The notes under the pieces: generated by a model
The model's input: only the letters and a program-made list of their open reading frames with translations
Database searches by the model: none
Told to the model about the DNA's origin: nothing
Made by a program: the position numbers and the translations under genes
Assembly: GCA_002706765.1 (NCBI GenBank)
Contig: PAJV01000024.1
Location: 126,092-190,091 of the forward strand
Direction: 5' to 3'
DNA length: 64,000 nucleotides
Source of the DNA: Gimesia sp.
GTDB taxonomy: Bacteria > Planctomycetota > Planctomycetia > Planctomycetales > Planctomycetaceae
Shown here: positions 27,894-38,100 of the stretch, in pieces
Numbering within the stretch: position 1 is the stretch's first letter
Layout: each line of letters starts with the position of its first letter

Positions 27894-30263
27894 ATGAAGC
27901 GCTGCAGTATTTGGGCCGCAGTTCTTTCAGCGTCTGTCGCTGTTCCATTTGCAGGCTGTTCACACATGCCCACAGCCATGCTCCCTTCCTCCGCCAGGGA
28001 AAAAGTTCTGGACAGCAAAATGGCCGTTGCGCAGGATCTGGAACACAAAAAAGAATTGGAAAAGGCTAAGAAAACCTATGAATCCATTCATAAGGCAGAT
28101 CCGGATCGGGCACTGGCATGCCACCGACTGGCGATCGTCAGCTACCGACTGGGTGAGCGTGACGAATCGCTGGAGTACTTTGAAAAAGCAAAAGAGCTCA
28201 CGCCCGAAAATGCAGAATTATTGAGCGATTACGGGTATGCACTTTACAAAATGAAAAAATATCCTGAAGCCGAAGATGTGTTGAGAAAATCGGTTTCATT
28301 GAGCCCCAAGAGCGAACGTGCCACAACCCGCCTGGCAACAGTACTGGGAAGCCAGGGGAAAATGCAGGAGAGTTATACTCAGCTCTGCAAAATCAGTTCG
28401 CCTGCTGAAGCGCATGAAATTATCGCTCATCTGCATGCAGAGCGTGGCGAAAAACAACTGGCTCTTACTCACTATCAAAAGTCTCTGGCGATGAGCCAGA
28501 GAGATGCCAGTGGGCGGGGATCGATCAAACAGGGGTCGAAAGAATTTGAACAGAACCAGAAGTTATTGAAGCGTGTTGAACAGAACATTGCACAACTGTC
28601 TGCTGATCCTGCTCTGAAATCCTCCCCCGATACGAGGATGGTGAGCCATTCACAGAAATCGCAGACCAAACCGGAGATGCAGACGGCCGGTCTGGAAAAA
28701 GACATGTTTCGAAAGGTAAATCGTACTAATACGACAAAGCCAGAAGTGAAATCTCAAGAATCCCAGCCAAAAACCGAAGTCGCAGAAGTTAAGGATTCTC
28801 CGTTCCGGGCGATCCGGGATCGATTCCTCAAAGATAATGATGCGTCCTCTGGTGAAAACCCGTTCCTGGCTGACCCGATGCTGGCAGAATCTGCTTTCGA
28901 CGAACCAGAGGTTGAAGTCGCCTCGACAAAACCCGAGCAAAAGCAGGTTGTCGAAGTTGAAAAAATCATGGCTGAGGTCCAAAGCCAGCCCGAACCACAG
29001 GAGAATGTCAGTTTCAGAAAGCTGACGGATGAAGATGTTAACCGACTGAAAGGCGCTGCTGCAATCGAGAAAAAAACCGTAGCTGTAGCTGCTGCAACAG
29101 AGCAGGTTGCTAAAGTTGCGTCACCAGAGCAGAACCAGACCAAAACGAAACGTTCCGCATTTGAACTGATGCGTGAACTGCAGAACGAACTGATCTCCGA
29201 CTTTACTCCACCACAGCAGGAATCACCTGCTCCCCAGCCGGAGTATCGCCTGGTACAGCAGACAGAACCTCAGTATGAGGAAAGAAATCCGTTTGAAAAT
29301 GCCAGTCATACGACCACTGTCACATCCCCGTTTGAGGGATCTGAGGTAACACGAATCGGTAAATGGAATCCACTTGATCCCGATTCGATCAAGACTGCTG
29401 AATCCGGTAAAATCAATACCTTGTCACAACAGATCGAAAGCCGTCCTGTTACACAAAACCAGAAGCTGGTGGTCCAGACCGCAAGCGTCAGTCAGCCCAA
29501 AAAGCAGGATCTCATTCAACCGAACACCGCGGAAGCGTTATGTCCCGATGCTCAGGGTGAAGTGTTAAGCCTGGTGAGAGAACTGAACTCAAATCAGGTA
29601 CCAGAACTGAAACAGGCTATCCAGAGACTGGGGGCAATGGAAGCTGAAGCTGCTGCTGCAGTGCCAGCTCTGCGATCTTTGTCTCTGCACGAGAACATGG
29701 GAGTCCGTATCCAGTGTGCATTCTCCTTGTGGAAGATCGCCGGAAATACGGATGACTCGGTGCCGACTCTGATGGATGCCATGAATTCGTCCGTCGAAAG
29801 CGATCGCTCCTTTGCGGCAGCAGTACTGGCTCAGATCGGGGTTCACTCACAGGAACTGACTCCCATCCTGGTACGGTCTCTGTCGGACAATAACGAGTAT
29901 GTTCGTCTGCATACGGCAGAATTGCTGGCCCGCGACTCAGAGTGGAAATATCAGGCGAACAAAACGCTTGCCGATTGCCTGCTGTCAAAAGATGTGAATA
30001 TCCGCTGGCTGGCCAGTTACAGTCTGGCAGATCTCAAGCCGGAAGATGATCATGTGATTGCTGTCCTGAGCATCGCTTTACAGGATAAAGCCAGCCAGGT
30101 ACGTGCAGGTGCTGCTTACGCCCTGGGAGAGATCGGACCTTACGCCCATAAATCGATTCCGGAACTGCAGAAAGCTCGCTTCGATACCAATTCCGAAGTG
30201 CGAACTGCAGCCAAGAATGCCTTGAGCCGAGTACGCCGGGTGACTCCACCTTCCGCGAACTGA
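27894..30263 (+). CDS. Large lipoprotein with TPR and HEAT repeats
   Basis: A 789-aa exported protein. The signal ends in FAGCSH with Cys22 as the likely lipid-bearing residue. TPR-like repeats occupy about residues 45-215 (LACHRLAIVSYRLGERDESLEYFEKAKELTPEN is one unit, split here only by description). A long Gln/Pro/Glu-rich linker follows to about 540. The C-terminal 240 residues are HEAT-like alpha repeats (VPALRSLSLHENMGVRIQCA, VRAGAAYALGEIGPYAHKSI). Both ends are protein-binding scaffolds, so an envelope assembly or stress-scaffold role is a guess. An AGAGGATAT site precedes the ATG, and a strong terminator follows. Confidence 0.8.
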   Translation: MKRCSIWAAVLSASVAVPFAGCSHMPTAMLPSSAREKVLDSKMAVAQDLEHKKELEKAKKTYESIHKADPDRALACHRLAIVSYRLGERDESLEYFEKAKELTPENAELLSDYGYALYKMKKYPEAEDVLRKSVSLSPKSERATTRLATVLGSQGKMQESYTQLCKISSPAEAHEIIAHLHAERGEKQLALTHYQKSLAMSQRDASGRGSIKQGSKEFEQNQKLLKRVEQNIAQLSADPALKSSPDTRMVSHSQKSQTKPEMQTAGLEKDMFRKVNRTNTTKPEVKSQESQPKTEVAEVKDSPFRAIRDRFLKDNDASSGENPFLADPMLAESAFDEPEVEVASTKPEQKQVVEVEKIMAEVQSQPEPQENVSFRKLTDEDVNRLKGAAAIEKKTVAVAAATEQVAKVASPEQNQTKTKRSAFELMRELQNELISDFTPPQQESPAPQPEYRLVQQTEPQYEERNPFENASHTTTVTSPFEGSEVTRIGKWNPLDPDSIKTAESGKINTLSQQIESRPVTQNQKLVVQTASVSQPKKQDLIQPNTAEALCPDAQGEVLSLVRELNSNQVPELKQAIQRLGAMEAEAAAAVPALRSLSLHENMGVRIQCAFSLWKIAGNTDDSVPTLMDAMNSSVESDRSFAAAVLAQIGVHSQELTPILVRSLSDNNEYVRLHTAELLARDSEWKYQANKTLADCLLSKDVNIRWLASYSLADLKPEDDHVIAVLSIALQDKASQVRAGAAYALGEIGPYAHKSIPELQKARFDTNSEVRTAAKNALSRVRRVTPPSAN

Positions 30264-30287
30264 AAAATTCTGATTGATCGTTTCACT

Positions 30288-30330
30288 ACGGCTTCAAACC
30301 TGGATGTTCAGGATTGAAGCCGTTTTTTTA
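30288..30330 (+). terminator. Rho-independent terminator of the TPR-HEAT gene
   Basis: Perfect ten-base arms ACGGCTTCAA (30288-30297) and TTGAAGCCGT (30314-30323) are followed by seven T residues, 25 bases after the stop codon. A clear intrinsic terminator. Confidence 0.9.
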
Positions 30331-30347
30331 TTGAGTCAGACTCAGCA

Positions 30348-30737
30348 TCAATAGCGGTTCTGGAGAATGTCCGCGCCGGTATTTACGGTCTGATACGGAT
30401 AGCTCTGATCAGAGTCGTTCAGGGCTTCACGCTGAGGAATATTGGACTGGGAGTCTTTTGAAAGATGACGTTCCAGCCGTCCTTCCAACGCTTCCTCTTT
30501 CTGTTCCATTTCCTGCTTTCGCAACTTTCGTTCACGTGTAGCAGCCAGCGTGCCCAGACCAAAATAAGAAATCAGGCCAAACACCCCCATCATCAGAAAG
30601 GTACTGTCAGCAGGAATGGATGAAGTGGTTCCCGTGGCCATACCGAGTACAAAGATGCTGATAATCAGGATCGAAGTATGGCTCAGTAAAGGGCGTGTGC
30701 CTGTTTCTGCGGCTGATCTTTTTCTAGAATGCGTCAT
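30348..30737 (-). CDS. Small membrane protein of unknown function
   Basis: A 129-aa protein with two predicted transmembrane segments (about residues 21-38 and 46-65). They are separated by a short loop and followed by a highly charged stretch (RERKLRKQEMEQKEEALEGRL) likely to be a cytoplasmic coiled coil. The tail is polar. I do not recognise the family. It converges on the TPR-HEAT lipoprotein gene and diverges from nadE. Confidence 0.6.
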   Translation of the reverse strand: MTHSRKRSAAETGTRPLLSHTSILIISIFVLGMATGTTSSIPADSTFLMMGVFGLISYFGLGTLAATRERKLRKQEMEQKEEALEGRLERHLSKDSQSNIPQREALNDSDQSYPYQTVNTGADILQNRY

Positions 30738-31006
30738 AGGAGAAGTCGGTCTCGGGATGATTCGAAGTGGGGGATCGATACAAGCTGGGCCTTCACGACT
30801 GGCCCCGTTCCCTTGAGCAATCTGGATCTGCTCATCTAAACTTAGTTCGATTCTTTGTACGGGTCAAAAAAAAGAGAGCATTTCCTCCCTTTTTTGTAAA
30901 ATGAAGTTGATTGACAACCGATTTTCAGTGAGTTTGGATTGCACATCCCGTCTGGCCGTTAGAATCGCTACAAAAATAATATCTGTTTCAGGAGTTGAGA
31001 GCGTCT

Positions 31007-32683
31007 GTGAAAATTGCTTTGGCACAATTGAACCCGACTGTCGGCGATCTGTCCGGCAACTGTCAGAAAATTCTGGAAACAGTAAATCGCGCAGTTCCAT
31101 CTGACGTCGATCTGGTTCTCTTCCCGGAACTGATTCTCTGTGGCTATCCACCTAAGGACATTTTACTCCGAGAGGGTTTTATCGAAGCCTGTGATCGTGC
31201 CCTCGACATGCTGGCAGCACAGTTGAATCCCGAGATCGGTGTAATCATTGGTCATCCCACAGGGCGAGATCTCCCTGCAGGACGAATCGCGAATGCGGCC
31301 AGCCTACTGTTTCAGGGGAAAATCGAATCACAAATTCATAAATTGCTGCTTCCCAATTACGATGTCTTTGATGAGCAACGCTATTTTCGTCACGCAGATC
31401 TCAGGCAGATCAAACCGGTTCTATTCCAGGGGCTGAAATTAGGTCTGCATATTTGTGAGGATGCCTGGTGGGGGCAACCAGATACTTTCTATCACAATCA
31501 GCCCTTTGAATTACCGGATCCAGTCAAAATACTCGCGGAAGCCGGCTCAGATTTACTGATCAATATCTCCGCCAGTCCCTTCGAGATTGATAAACGAAGT
31601 CGTCGACATCAAATTATTGATGCGCATCGGAGTCGCTACTCGATTCCCTATCTGTTTGTGAATCAGGTGGGTGGGAATGACGATCTCGTATTTGATGGTC
31701 ATAGTTTTGTATTAGATGCTTCCGGCGGTCTGGTATTACAGATGCCCGGCTTTCGAGAAGACATCCAGTATTATGAGACAGACCAGACCCTTGAGAGAGA
31801 CTCTCCGGACATCCGTTCTATATCCCGTGAAGAACAACTGTTCGATGCCCTGGTTCTGGGGCTGCGGGACTATATGCAGAAGTGTGGATTTACAGATTGT
31901 GTCCTGGGGCTGTCTGGTGGAATCGACAGCGCTCTGGCCTGTGCAATTGCGGCAGAAGCAATCGGACCAGAACGCGTACACGCACTGCTGCTCCCCAGTC
32001 GATACAGCAGCGATCACAGTGTCGCTGACTCACTGGCACTGGTAGAAAACCTGGGTCTTGATCACGAGACGATCCCCATTGATTCAGTCCATCTCGCTTT
32101 TGAGAATCTGCCGGTGATCGGCGAAGACTTAAAACTTGAGCCTACCGGCCTGGCGGACCAGAATTTACAGGCACGCATCAGGGGAGCAAGTGTGATGGTC
32201 CGCAGCAATCAACATGGCTGGATGGCATTGGCGACAGGTAACAAAAGCGAACTGGCGATGGGCTATTGTACGTTGTACGGGGATATGGCGGGCGGATTTG
32301 CTGTGCTGAGCGATGTTTTTAAATGTGACGTTTATCGCGTAGCAAAGTATGTGAATCAAAGAGCGGGGAGAGTCGTGATACCGGAAAACATACTCGAAAA
32401 AGCTCCCAGTGCCGAGTTGGCCCCGAATCAGGTTGACCAGGATTCGCTGCCACCGTATGAGTTACTGGATGGAATTTTGAAAGGGCTGATTGAGGACGAG
32501 CGCTCGGTGAAGAGCCTGGCGCAGGAGTTTCCTCTGGAGACCGTCCTCTGGGTGGCAGGTCGCCTGGACCGCAATGAATTCAAACGGCGGCAGATGCCTC
32601 CGGGCATTAAGCTCTCTGCCCGTGCCTTCGGTTCCGGACGCCGCATGCCGATGGCTGCCCGGTTCCAGTGGAATGATGAATAA
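31007..32683 (+). CDS. nadE: Glutamine-dependent NAD+ synthetase
   Basis: A 558-aa two-domain enzyme. The N-terminal nitrilase-type glutaminase (about residues 1-260) shows the Glu in [13 protein letters not shown], the Lys in [14 protein letters not shown] and the catalytic Cys in LHICEDAWW. The C-terminal NAD synthase domain (about 275-558) has the PP-loop [12 protein letters not shown] and the ATNKSE-like segment [23 protein letters not shown]. It releases ammonia from glutamine and amidates NaAD to NAD+. A GTG at 31007 matches the normal start ([14 protein letters not shown]); an AGGAG site lies 12 bases upstream, and a TTG directly after it is an alternative. Confidence 0.95.
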   Translation: MKIALAQLNPTVGDLSGNCQKILETVNRAVPSDVDLVLFPELILCGYPPKDILLREGFIEACDRALDMLAAQLNPEIGVIIGHPTGRDLPAGRIANAASLLFQGKIESQIHKLLLPNYDVFDEQRYFRHADLRQIKPVLFQGLKLGLHICEDAWWGQPDTFYHNQPFELPDPVKILAEAGSDLLINISASPFEIDKRSRRHQIIDAHRSRYSIPYLFVNQVGGNDDLVFDGHSFVLDASGGLVLQMPGFREDIQYYETDQTLERDSPDIRSISREEQLFDALVLGLRDYMQKCGFTDCVLGLSGGIDSALACAIAAEAIGPERVHALLLPSRYSSDHSVADSLALVENLGLDHETIPIDSVHLAFENLPVIGEDLKLEPTGLADQNLQARIRGASVMVRSNQHGWMALATGNKSELAMGYCTLYGDMAGGFAVLSDVFKCDVYRVAKYVNQRAGRVVIPENILEKAPSAELAPNQVDQDSLPPYELLDGILKGLIEDERSVKSLAQEFPLETVLWVAGRLDRNEFKRRQMPPGIKLSARAFGSGRRMPMAARFQWNDE

Positions 32684-32733
32684 CAATATTGACAGATCTG
32701 ATGACACCCTGACTCCTGCTGTGGGAATAAACA

Positions 32734-35073
32734 ATGAAAAACTATCTCTGGATTGTGACCACGCTTCTGTTATTCGTCTGCAGCTGTCATCAAGGCCAGG
32801 CAGCCGACTCTCATCATCTGCCCTCCGCTTCACCGGAATCGGTGGGCATGGACCCCGGGCGGCTGGCGTTGATCGACTTTGTCGTTCAACAAGGACTGGA
32901 ACGTGATTCCATGCCCGGAGCCGTCGTACTGGTGGGATATCAGGGGAAAGTCGTCTTTCTGAAAGCGTACGGTGATCGACAGCTTCAGCCGGAAGAAGTA
33001 GCGATGACCACGGACACGGTGTTCGATCTGGCATCCCTTACCAAACCGATTGCGACAGCAACGAGTATCATGCAACTGATCGAGCAGGGCAAAGTTCAGC
33101 TCAGCGATCCAGTTTCCAAATATATTCCTGAATTTGCTTCGAATGGAAAGCAGGATATTACGGTTTATCAGCTGTTAACTCATCAGGGTGGATTGATTCC
33201 CGATAATTCCATCAAGGATTACCAGGAGGGCCCGGAAAAGGCGATGCAGCGTATTTATGATCTGAAGTTATACTACGAACCGGGAACCCGCTTTGCTTAT
33301 ACCGACGTTGGATTTATTCTGCTGGGCGATATTGTCAAACGCGTCACTGGACAGTCGGTGCATGAATACTCGCAGAAACATATTTTTCAGCCATTGGGAA
33401 TGACCGAAACAGGGTATCTTCCGGCAGCGGAATTGAAGAAGCGTGCCGCGACCACTCAACAGCGTGAAGGACGCTGGATGCAGGGGGAAGTTCACGATCC
33501 ACGAGCCTACAAACTGGATGGTGTCGCGGGACATGCTGGCCTGTTTTCGACCGCCGAGGATCTGGCCATTTATGCGCAAGCCCTGCTGAATCAGGGACGT
33601 TCTGGGAATACACAAATCCTGAAACCGACGACCGTCGAATTGATGACCAGAGGCTACCAGGTTGTTGATATCATGCGCGGACTGGGCTGGGATGTGCTTT
33701 CGGGTTATTCTTCCAATCGTGGTGATCTCTTTTCCCGACAGGCATTTGGCCACGGGGGTTTTACGGGAACGTCACTCTGGATCGATCCGGCGCAGGATTT
33801 GTTTGTGATTTTCCTGAGTAACCGGGTTCACCCCGATGGCAAAGGTTCTGTTAATTCGCTGGCAGGCCGTATCGGTACCATCGCAGCCGCCGCTATTAAG
33901 AATCAATCGATTGGTGGAGTGAAAGTGCCCTCGAAAGCAAGTCTGGAGGTACTGACCGGGATTGATGTTTTAAAGCGGGAACAGTTCAAAGTATTGAATG
34001 GAATGCGAATCGGGCTGATTACGAATCACACGGGACTGACACGCGAAGGAGAGAGCACGGTTCAGGTTCTCAATAACGCGCCGCAAGTGGATTTGAAAAC
34101 GCTCTTCAGCCCCGAACATGGCTTCGCCGGCAAACTGGATGTCTCAAAGATAGGAGACAGCACCGATCAAAAAACGGGACTGAAAATCTTCAGCCTGTAT
34201 GGCAAGACTCGAACACCGACGCCGGAGAGCCTGCAGGATCTGGATGCGCTCGTGTTTGACATTCAGGATATTGGTGCCCGATTTTATACCTATATTTCGA
34301 CGATGGGAAATGCCATGCGGGCCGCAAAGCAGCAGGGAATTCGCTTTATCGTGCTGGATCGTCCGAATCCAATCAATGGAATCGATTTCTCCGGACCGGT
34401 TCTGGATGAAGGTTCGCAGTCCTTTGTCGGCTATCATCGCATCCCCGTACGTCATGGCATGACTGCGGGAGAACTGGCGCGCCTGTTTAATACAGAGATG
34501 AATATCGGTGCTGATCTGCAGGTCATTCCCATGCAGAACTGGAAGCGCGAAATGTACTACGATGAAACCGGTTTGACCTGGGTTAACCCCTCGCCCAATA
34601 TGCGGAGTCTGAACGAAGCAGTACTGTATCCCGGGATCGGTCTGCTGGAGACGACGAATCTGTCAGTCGGGCGTGGGACGGATACTCCCTTTGAATGGAT
34701 TGGTGCTCCCTGGCTCGACGGAATGCAACTGGCCCGGGAATTGAATCGCTCGGGACTGCCGGGAGTACGATTCGTACCCGTTCAATTCACGCCGGTATCC
34801 AGCAAGTTTGCTAATGAATTATGTAGCGGCGTGAATTTCATTGTAACCGATCGATGGCGGTTTCAGTCAGTAGAGACCGGTCTGGAGATAGCCTGCCAGC
34901 TACGTGCGCTGCATCCGGAGCAATGGGAAACGAAATCCTATAATCGCCTGTTGGGGAATCAGAGCGTATTTGACGCCATCGTCGCCGGCGAATCGGTGTT
35001 GCAAATTCAGGCACTCTATCAACAGGACCTGGCTGAATTCGGGTTTCGCCGTGCAAAATATCTGTTGTATTGA
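32734..35073 (+). CDS. Fused serine hydrolase (AmiE/beta-lactamase fold) and NamZ (DUF1343)
   Basis: A 779-aa secreted protein with an N-terminal signal (cleavage probably near HQGQA-AD). Residues 30-390 are a class C beta-lactamase-like serine hydrolase: S101-L-T-K104 nucleophile/base, Y189 in AYTDVGF, and H340 in GHGGFTGTSLW. Residues 410-779 are a complete DUF1343 domain (GLITNHTG, FSPEHGF with E461, FDIQDIGARFYTYI, FIVLDRPNPI, GRGTDTPFEW). Bacillus NamZ (YbbC, GH171) of this family is an exo-beta-N-acetylmuramidase, encoded beside the hydrolase AmiE and NagZ. The fusion suggests one polypeptide that cuts the stem peptide and then releases MurNAc from peptidoglycan. It is 50 bases after nadE. 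Confidence 0.88.
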   Translation: MKNYLWIVTTLLLFVCSCHQGQAADSHHLPSASPESVGMDPGRLALIDFVVQQGLERDSMPGAVVLVGYQGKVVFLKAYGDRQLQPEEVAMTTDTVFDLASLTKPIATATSIMQLIEQGKVQLSDPVSKYIPEFASNGKQDITVYQLLTHQGGLIPDNSIKDYQEGPEKAMQRIYDLKLYYEPGTRFAYTDVGFILLGDIVKRVTGQSVHEYSQKHIFQPLGMTETGYLPAAELKKRAATTQQREGRWMQGEVHDPRAYKLDGVAGHAGLFSTAEDLAIYAQALLNQGRSGNTQILKPTTVELMTRGYQVVDIMRGLGWDVLSGYSSNRGDLFSRQAFGHGGFTGTSLWIDPAQDLFVIFLSNRVHPDGKGSVNSLAGRIGTIAAAAIKNQSIGGVKVPSKASLEVLTGIDVLKREQFKVLNGMRIGLITNHTGLTREGESTVQVLNNAPQVDLKTLFSPEHGFAGKLDVSKIGDSTDQKTGLKIFSLYGKTRTPTPESLQDLDALVFDIQDIGARFYTYISTMGNAMRAAKQQGIRFIVLDRPNPINGIDFSGPVLDEGSQSFVGYHRIPVRHGMTAGELARLFNTEMNIGADLQVIPMQNWKREMYYDETGLTWVNPSPNMRSLNEAVLYPGIGLLETTNLSVGRGTDTPFEWIGAPWLDGMQLARELNRSGLPGVRFVPVQFTPVSSKFANELCSGVNFIVTDRWRFQSVETGLEIACQLRALHPEQWETKSYNRLLGNQSVFDAIVAGESVLQIQALYQQDLAEFGFRRAKYLLY

Positions 35074-35107
35074 GCGGGCCGATCCTGTTTATGTATCCAA
35101 TGCCTGT

Positions 35108-36022
35108 TTACCATTCACTGGTGTCGTAGATGTCCTCTTTAGGTCCGATGATCTGGGAATCGTATCCTTCTACAAGCTCCTGATCTTTATTCGGATAATC
35201 CAGCTGATGGAGCACGTACCTCAGGCAATTGATTCGTGCGCGTTTTTTATCATCTGATCGGATCACAGTCCAGGGACATGCTTTTGTATCAGTCGCCATG
35301 AACATCGCATTTTGTGCGTTGGTATATTCATCCCAGAGTCCCAGACTTTTAACATCAATCGGACTGAGTTTCCACTGCTTCAATTTATCGGATTCGCGTG
35401 CTTTGAACCGCCGAAACTGTTCTTCACGACTGACGGAAAACCAGAGTTTGAACAGGTGAATTCCCGAGTTCACCAGCATGTTTTCCAGTTGAGGCACTTC
35501 GCGCAGAAATGTGTGGTGCTCTGCGGGACGACAAAATCCCATGACCGGCTCGACGACTCCCCGGTTATACCAGGAGCGATCAAAAAAGACGATTTCACCT
35601 CGGGTGGGCAGGTGTTCGATATAACGTTGAAAATACCACTGCCCCTGTTCTTTCTCATTTGGTTTCGGTAAAGCGACGACCCGGGCACCGCGCGGGTTGA
35701 GGTGTTCCATAAAACGTTTAATGGTACCTCCTTTGCCGGCAGCATCGCGTCCTTCAAACAACAGTACCAGTCGCTCACCATTCAACTGGACCCAGCGCTG
35801 CAGTTTCAGCAGTTCAATTTGAAGGCGGGTGATTTCACGTTCATATTTTTTGCGATTCATTTTGGTGGGATAAGGGTAATGCTTACAGAGTATCTGCCCC
35901 TTCTCGGCCGACTTGACTTTTTTCTGAATCTCATCTGGGACAATATCACTGGGAAGTTTCAGGTGGTGCGTGACTGGTAAAAGCGAAGCGTCCTGTGACT
36001 TCTTATCTGACTTGGAACCCAT
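35108..36022 (-). CDS. ppk2: Polyphosphate kinase 2
   Basis: A 304-aa PPK2-family enzyme that moves phosphate between polyphosphate and nucleotides. Walker A is FEGRDAAGKGGTIKR, Walker B is IVFFDRSWYNRGVVE, and the lid has the basic segment SVSREEQFRRFKARESD. Single-domain length is normal. The ATG at 36022 has an AGGT upstream; the open frame reaches 36082. The sequence alone does not tell whether it prefers ADP, GDP or AMP. It converges with the NamZ fusion gene, whose stop is 35 bases away. Confidence 0.93.
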   Translation of the reverse strand: MGSKSDKKSQDASLLPVTHHLKLPSDIVPDEIQKKVKSAEKGQILCKHYPYPTKMNRKKYEREITRLQIELLKLQRWVQLNGERLVLLFEGRDAAGKGGTIKRFMEHLNPRGARVVALPKPNEKEQGQWYFQRYIEHLPTRGEIVFFDRSWYNRGVVEPVMGFCRPAEHHTFLREVPQLENMLVNSGIHLFKLWFSVSREEQFRRFKARESDKLKQWKLSPIDVKSLGLWDEYTNAQNAMFMATDTKACPWTVIRSDDKKRARINCLRYVLHQLDYPNKDQELVEGYDSQIIGPKEDIYDTSEW

Positions 36023-36436
36023 GGAATGACCTGTGTTTGAGTAATTGGAACCAGTAATGAAATGCATAATCAACGGGATCAAGAGTCTTCATTATGAAGT
36101 TCTGATGAGAAAAAAGAAGGCCTTTCGGGAGAGCTCTCAATCCATGTTCATTCAAATGGAGTAGCCTGTTTTCGTAAATGCTATGTTAGAAAAGACTTGC
36201 GCTGAATGTTATCCGAATGCTTCCTAACTTCATAACGTAATTCAAACGGGACCTGCCTGGGAAGGATCTCAACTTCCTCTTGCAGCAAAACAGCCTTTTT
36301 TTTAGTCTTCACGCCACATTTCTTAAGTTCTTGCCCCGATTCCTATTTCACGATGCAACTGCCGACCTTCTGAACTATCGCAATTCCGTGACGTCACAGG
36401 TCGTCCCGTCTGTTTTCTCAGGAAAGTAAAGCCAAT
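36023..36436. other. 414-base intergenic region
   Basis: This is the divergent region between ppk2 and the secreted unknown at 36437. It contains a T8 run near 36296-36303 without a preceding stem, and the perfect palindrome GTGACGTCAC at 36388-36397, about 40 bases before the plus-strand start, which could be an operator. No gene or known RNA was seen. Confidence 0.35.
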
Positions 36437-37258
36437 ATGTGGAGATCGATTCTCATCACAGGCATGTTCGCTGTAGTGTGCGGCACAGGAGACTGTTTCT
36501 GCTTCGCGCAGGAATTCCGAATGCGCACCACGATTTATCAACATCAGCAGGAAACTGATCCGATCATCGTTTCCCGCAGTGTTTCGATTTTCCATGCAGA
36601 AAAAGTTTATGATCATGTAGATGGATTAGGTGAAGTGACGATCTTTGATCCGATCCAGAAAAAACTGATTTTATTAAACGAATCCCGGATGTTGAAAACG
36701 GTGATCAATTTTGACGAAATCAAACATCTGTTGAATGTGGCGCGGCATCAGACTCAGGAATATATTCACGACCAGATTAAACGAGAAGAATCGACGGGAA
36801 GAGAAATTGCTTCCCGGCTGAAATTTCAGCTGGATCCGATTTTTGAGACTCAGTTCGACAGTAATAAAAATCAGTTGTCACTGGAAAGTAAACTGATCAA
36901 TTACCGTGTGCAGTGTGTTGCCCCTGATCAGCAGGCATCAGTTGAGAATTATCTCCGATTCGCTGACTGGATGGCGCGACTCAATTATGTTCTCCATCCC
37001 TATACACTGCCGCCTGCATCGCGCATTGCATTGAATGAAGAGCTCAGGACCAGAAAACTGATTCCCATTGAAGTCGAATTACACACACGTCTGGAAGAGA
37101 AACTGCACCTGAGAGCTGAGCACAAAATTCACTGGAAACTGGATCATAAAGATCGTGGCCTGATCCATCACTGGGAAACACTTCGCAAGAATAAAGAAGT
37201 GAATACCATCACAGTTCAGGAGTATCTCAGAAATCAGTTTGTCAATTTAAGAAAGTGA
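36437..37258 (+). CDS. Secreted protein of unknown function
   Basis: A 273-aa protein with an N-terminal signal peptide (hydrophobic residues 4-20, likely cleaved after CFCFA). The mature part is rich in charged residues and predicted alpha helices (EIKHLLNVARHQTQEYIHDQ) after an initial beta region (SRSVSIFHAEKVYDHVDGLGEVTIFDP). I do not recognise the family, and no catalytic motif is visible. The next gene is on the opposite strand, converging 42 bases away, so it is probably transcribed alone. Confidence 0.65.
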   Translation: MWRSILITGMFAVVCGTGDCFCFAQEFRMRTTIYQHQQETDPIIVSRSVSIFHAEKVYDHVDGLGEVTIFDPIQKKLILLNESRMLKTVINFDEIKHLLNVARHQTQEYIHDQIKREESTGREIASRLKFQLDPIFETQFDSNKNQLSLESKLINYRVQCVAPDQQASVENYLRFADWMARLNYVLHPYTLPPASRIALNEELRTRKLIPIEVELHTRLEEKLHLRAEHKIHWKLDHKDRGLIHHWETLRKNKEVNTITVQEYLRNQFVNLRK

Positions 37259-37300
37259 TTCTGGTTTGCGTGTTTGAATGAAACGAGAACACGCGGGATA

Positions 37301-37975
37301 CTATTTGCCGATCACAGGAATGGTTGCCGGTGGTTCATACCATTCGATTTTCTCTTCCAGCAGACGGGAGAGTCGGGTGAGATTCTGATTGAGATAATCA
37401 ATCAGCGCCTGGTCTTTGTGTGGCTTCCAGTCGTATTGTAATAATTCCTGATACGCTTCTTCCGGAGTTTTCTTCTGCACCAGCATGCGATAGGCGGCAA
37501 TCACACCACCGGTTCGCTGGGCACCAGCCGCACAATGGACTAAAACCGGTTTACCTGCTTTCTCACAGCGCATGATCTCTGCGACTGCTTCAGCATAATC
37601 TTCAACGTCGCCTGTACCATCACCGATCAGGTACAGAACCTGATGGTCAATGTGCAGCTTTTTTGCAGTTTCCACTTCGGTTTTCAGATAAGGTTTCTGC
37701 AGGTCGCTGCCGTTAAGTGCGATGACTTTTTCAATCTTATTTTCACTGAGTACGGGTTCGATCAGGTAGCTGGAGATCTGACCGCTACGATAGATTTTGC
37801 CCGGTTCCACGACTCCAAAGCGTTTCGCCACTACCCGGTCTTCCAGAAGCTCTTCCCAGATCAGAACCCCTGTCGCAATGCACGCGCAGAGTATCAATGC
37901 CAGCTTCAGGAGCTTTCGAGAGAGGGGTTGCTGAACAGCAGGTTCAGTAGCGACGTCCTTGTCCGTAGTCTTCAT
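37301..37975 (-). CDS. Membrane-anchored protein tyrosine/dual-specificity phosphatase
   Basis: A 224-aa protein. A transmembrane segment at about residues 22-40 (LLKLALILCACIATGVLIW) anchors a phosphatase domain. The signature loop HCAAGAQRTGG holds the nucleophile C148 and Arg154 (C-x5-R), and an upstream segment IEKVIALNGSD fits the DSP fold. The catalytic Asp is probably in the LIGDGTGDVEDY loop. Whether it acts on proteins, inositol phosphates or other phosphates is not determined. No kinase is adjacent. Confidence 0.82.
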   Translation of the reverse strand: MKTTDKDVATEPAVQQPLSRKLLKLALILCACIATGVLIWEELLEDRVVAKRFGVVEPGKIYRSGQISSYLIEPVLSENKIEKVIALNGSDLQKPYLKTEVETAKKLHIDHQVLYLIGDGTGDVEDYAEAVAEIMRCEKAGKPVLVHCAAGAQRTGGVIAAYRMLVQKKTPEEAYQELLQYDWKPHKDQALIDYLNQNLTRLSRLLEEKIEWYEPPATIPVIGK

Positions 37976-38100
37976 CTTCAGCCTCTACAATATATAACTT
38001 GACTTTTAAAATCAGGAAAACAGGGTTCTCCCCTATGTCACGCATTGTAGTGGAAGAGATCAAATTATGAACAGAGGAAAATCCTGAACAAGCTTGAAGA

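Noticed and set aside
36388-36397. GTGACGTCAC palindrome as a CRP/CRE-type site
   Set aside because: Ten-base palindromes occur by chance at this scale and no regulator is implied; kept only as a note in the intergenic entry.
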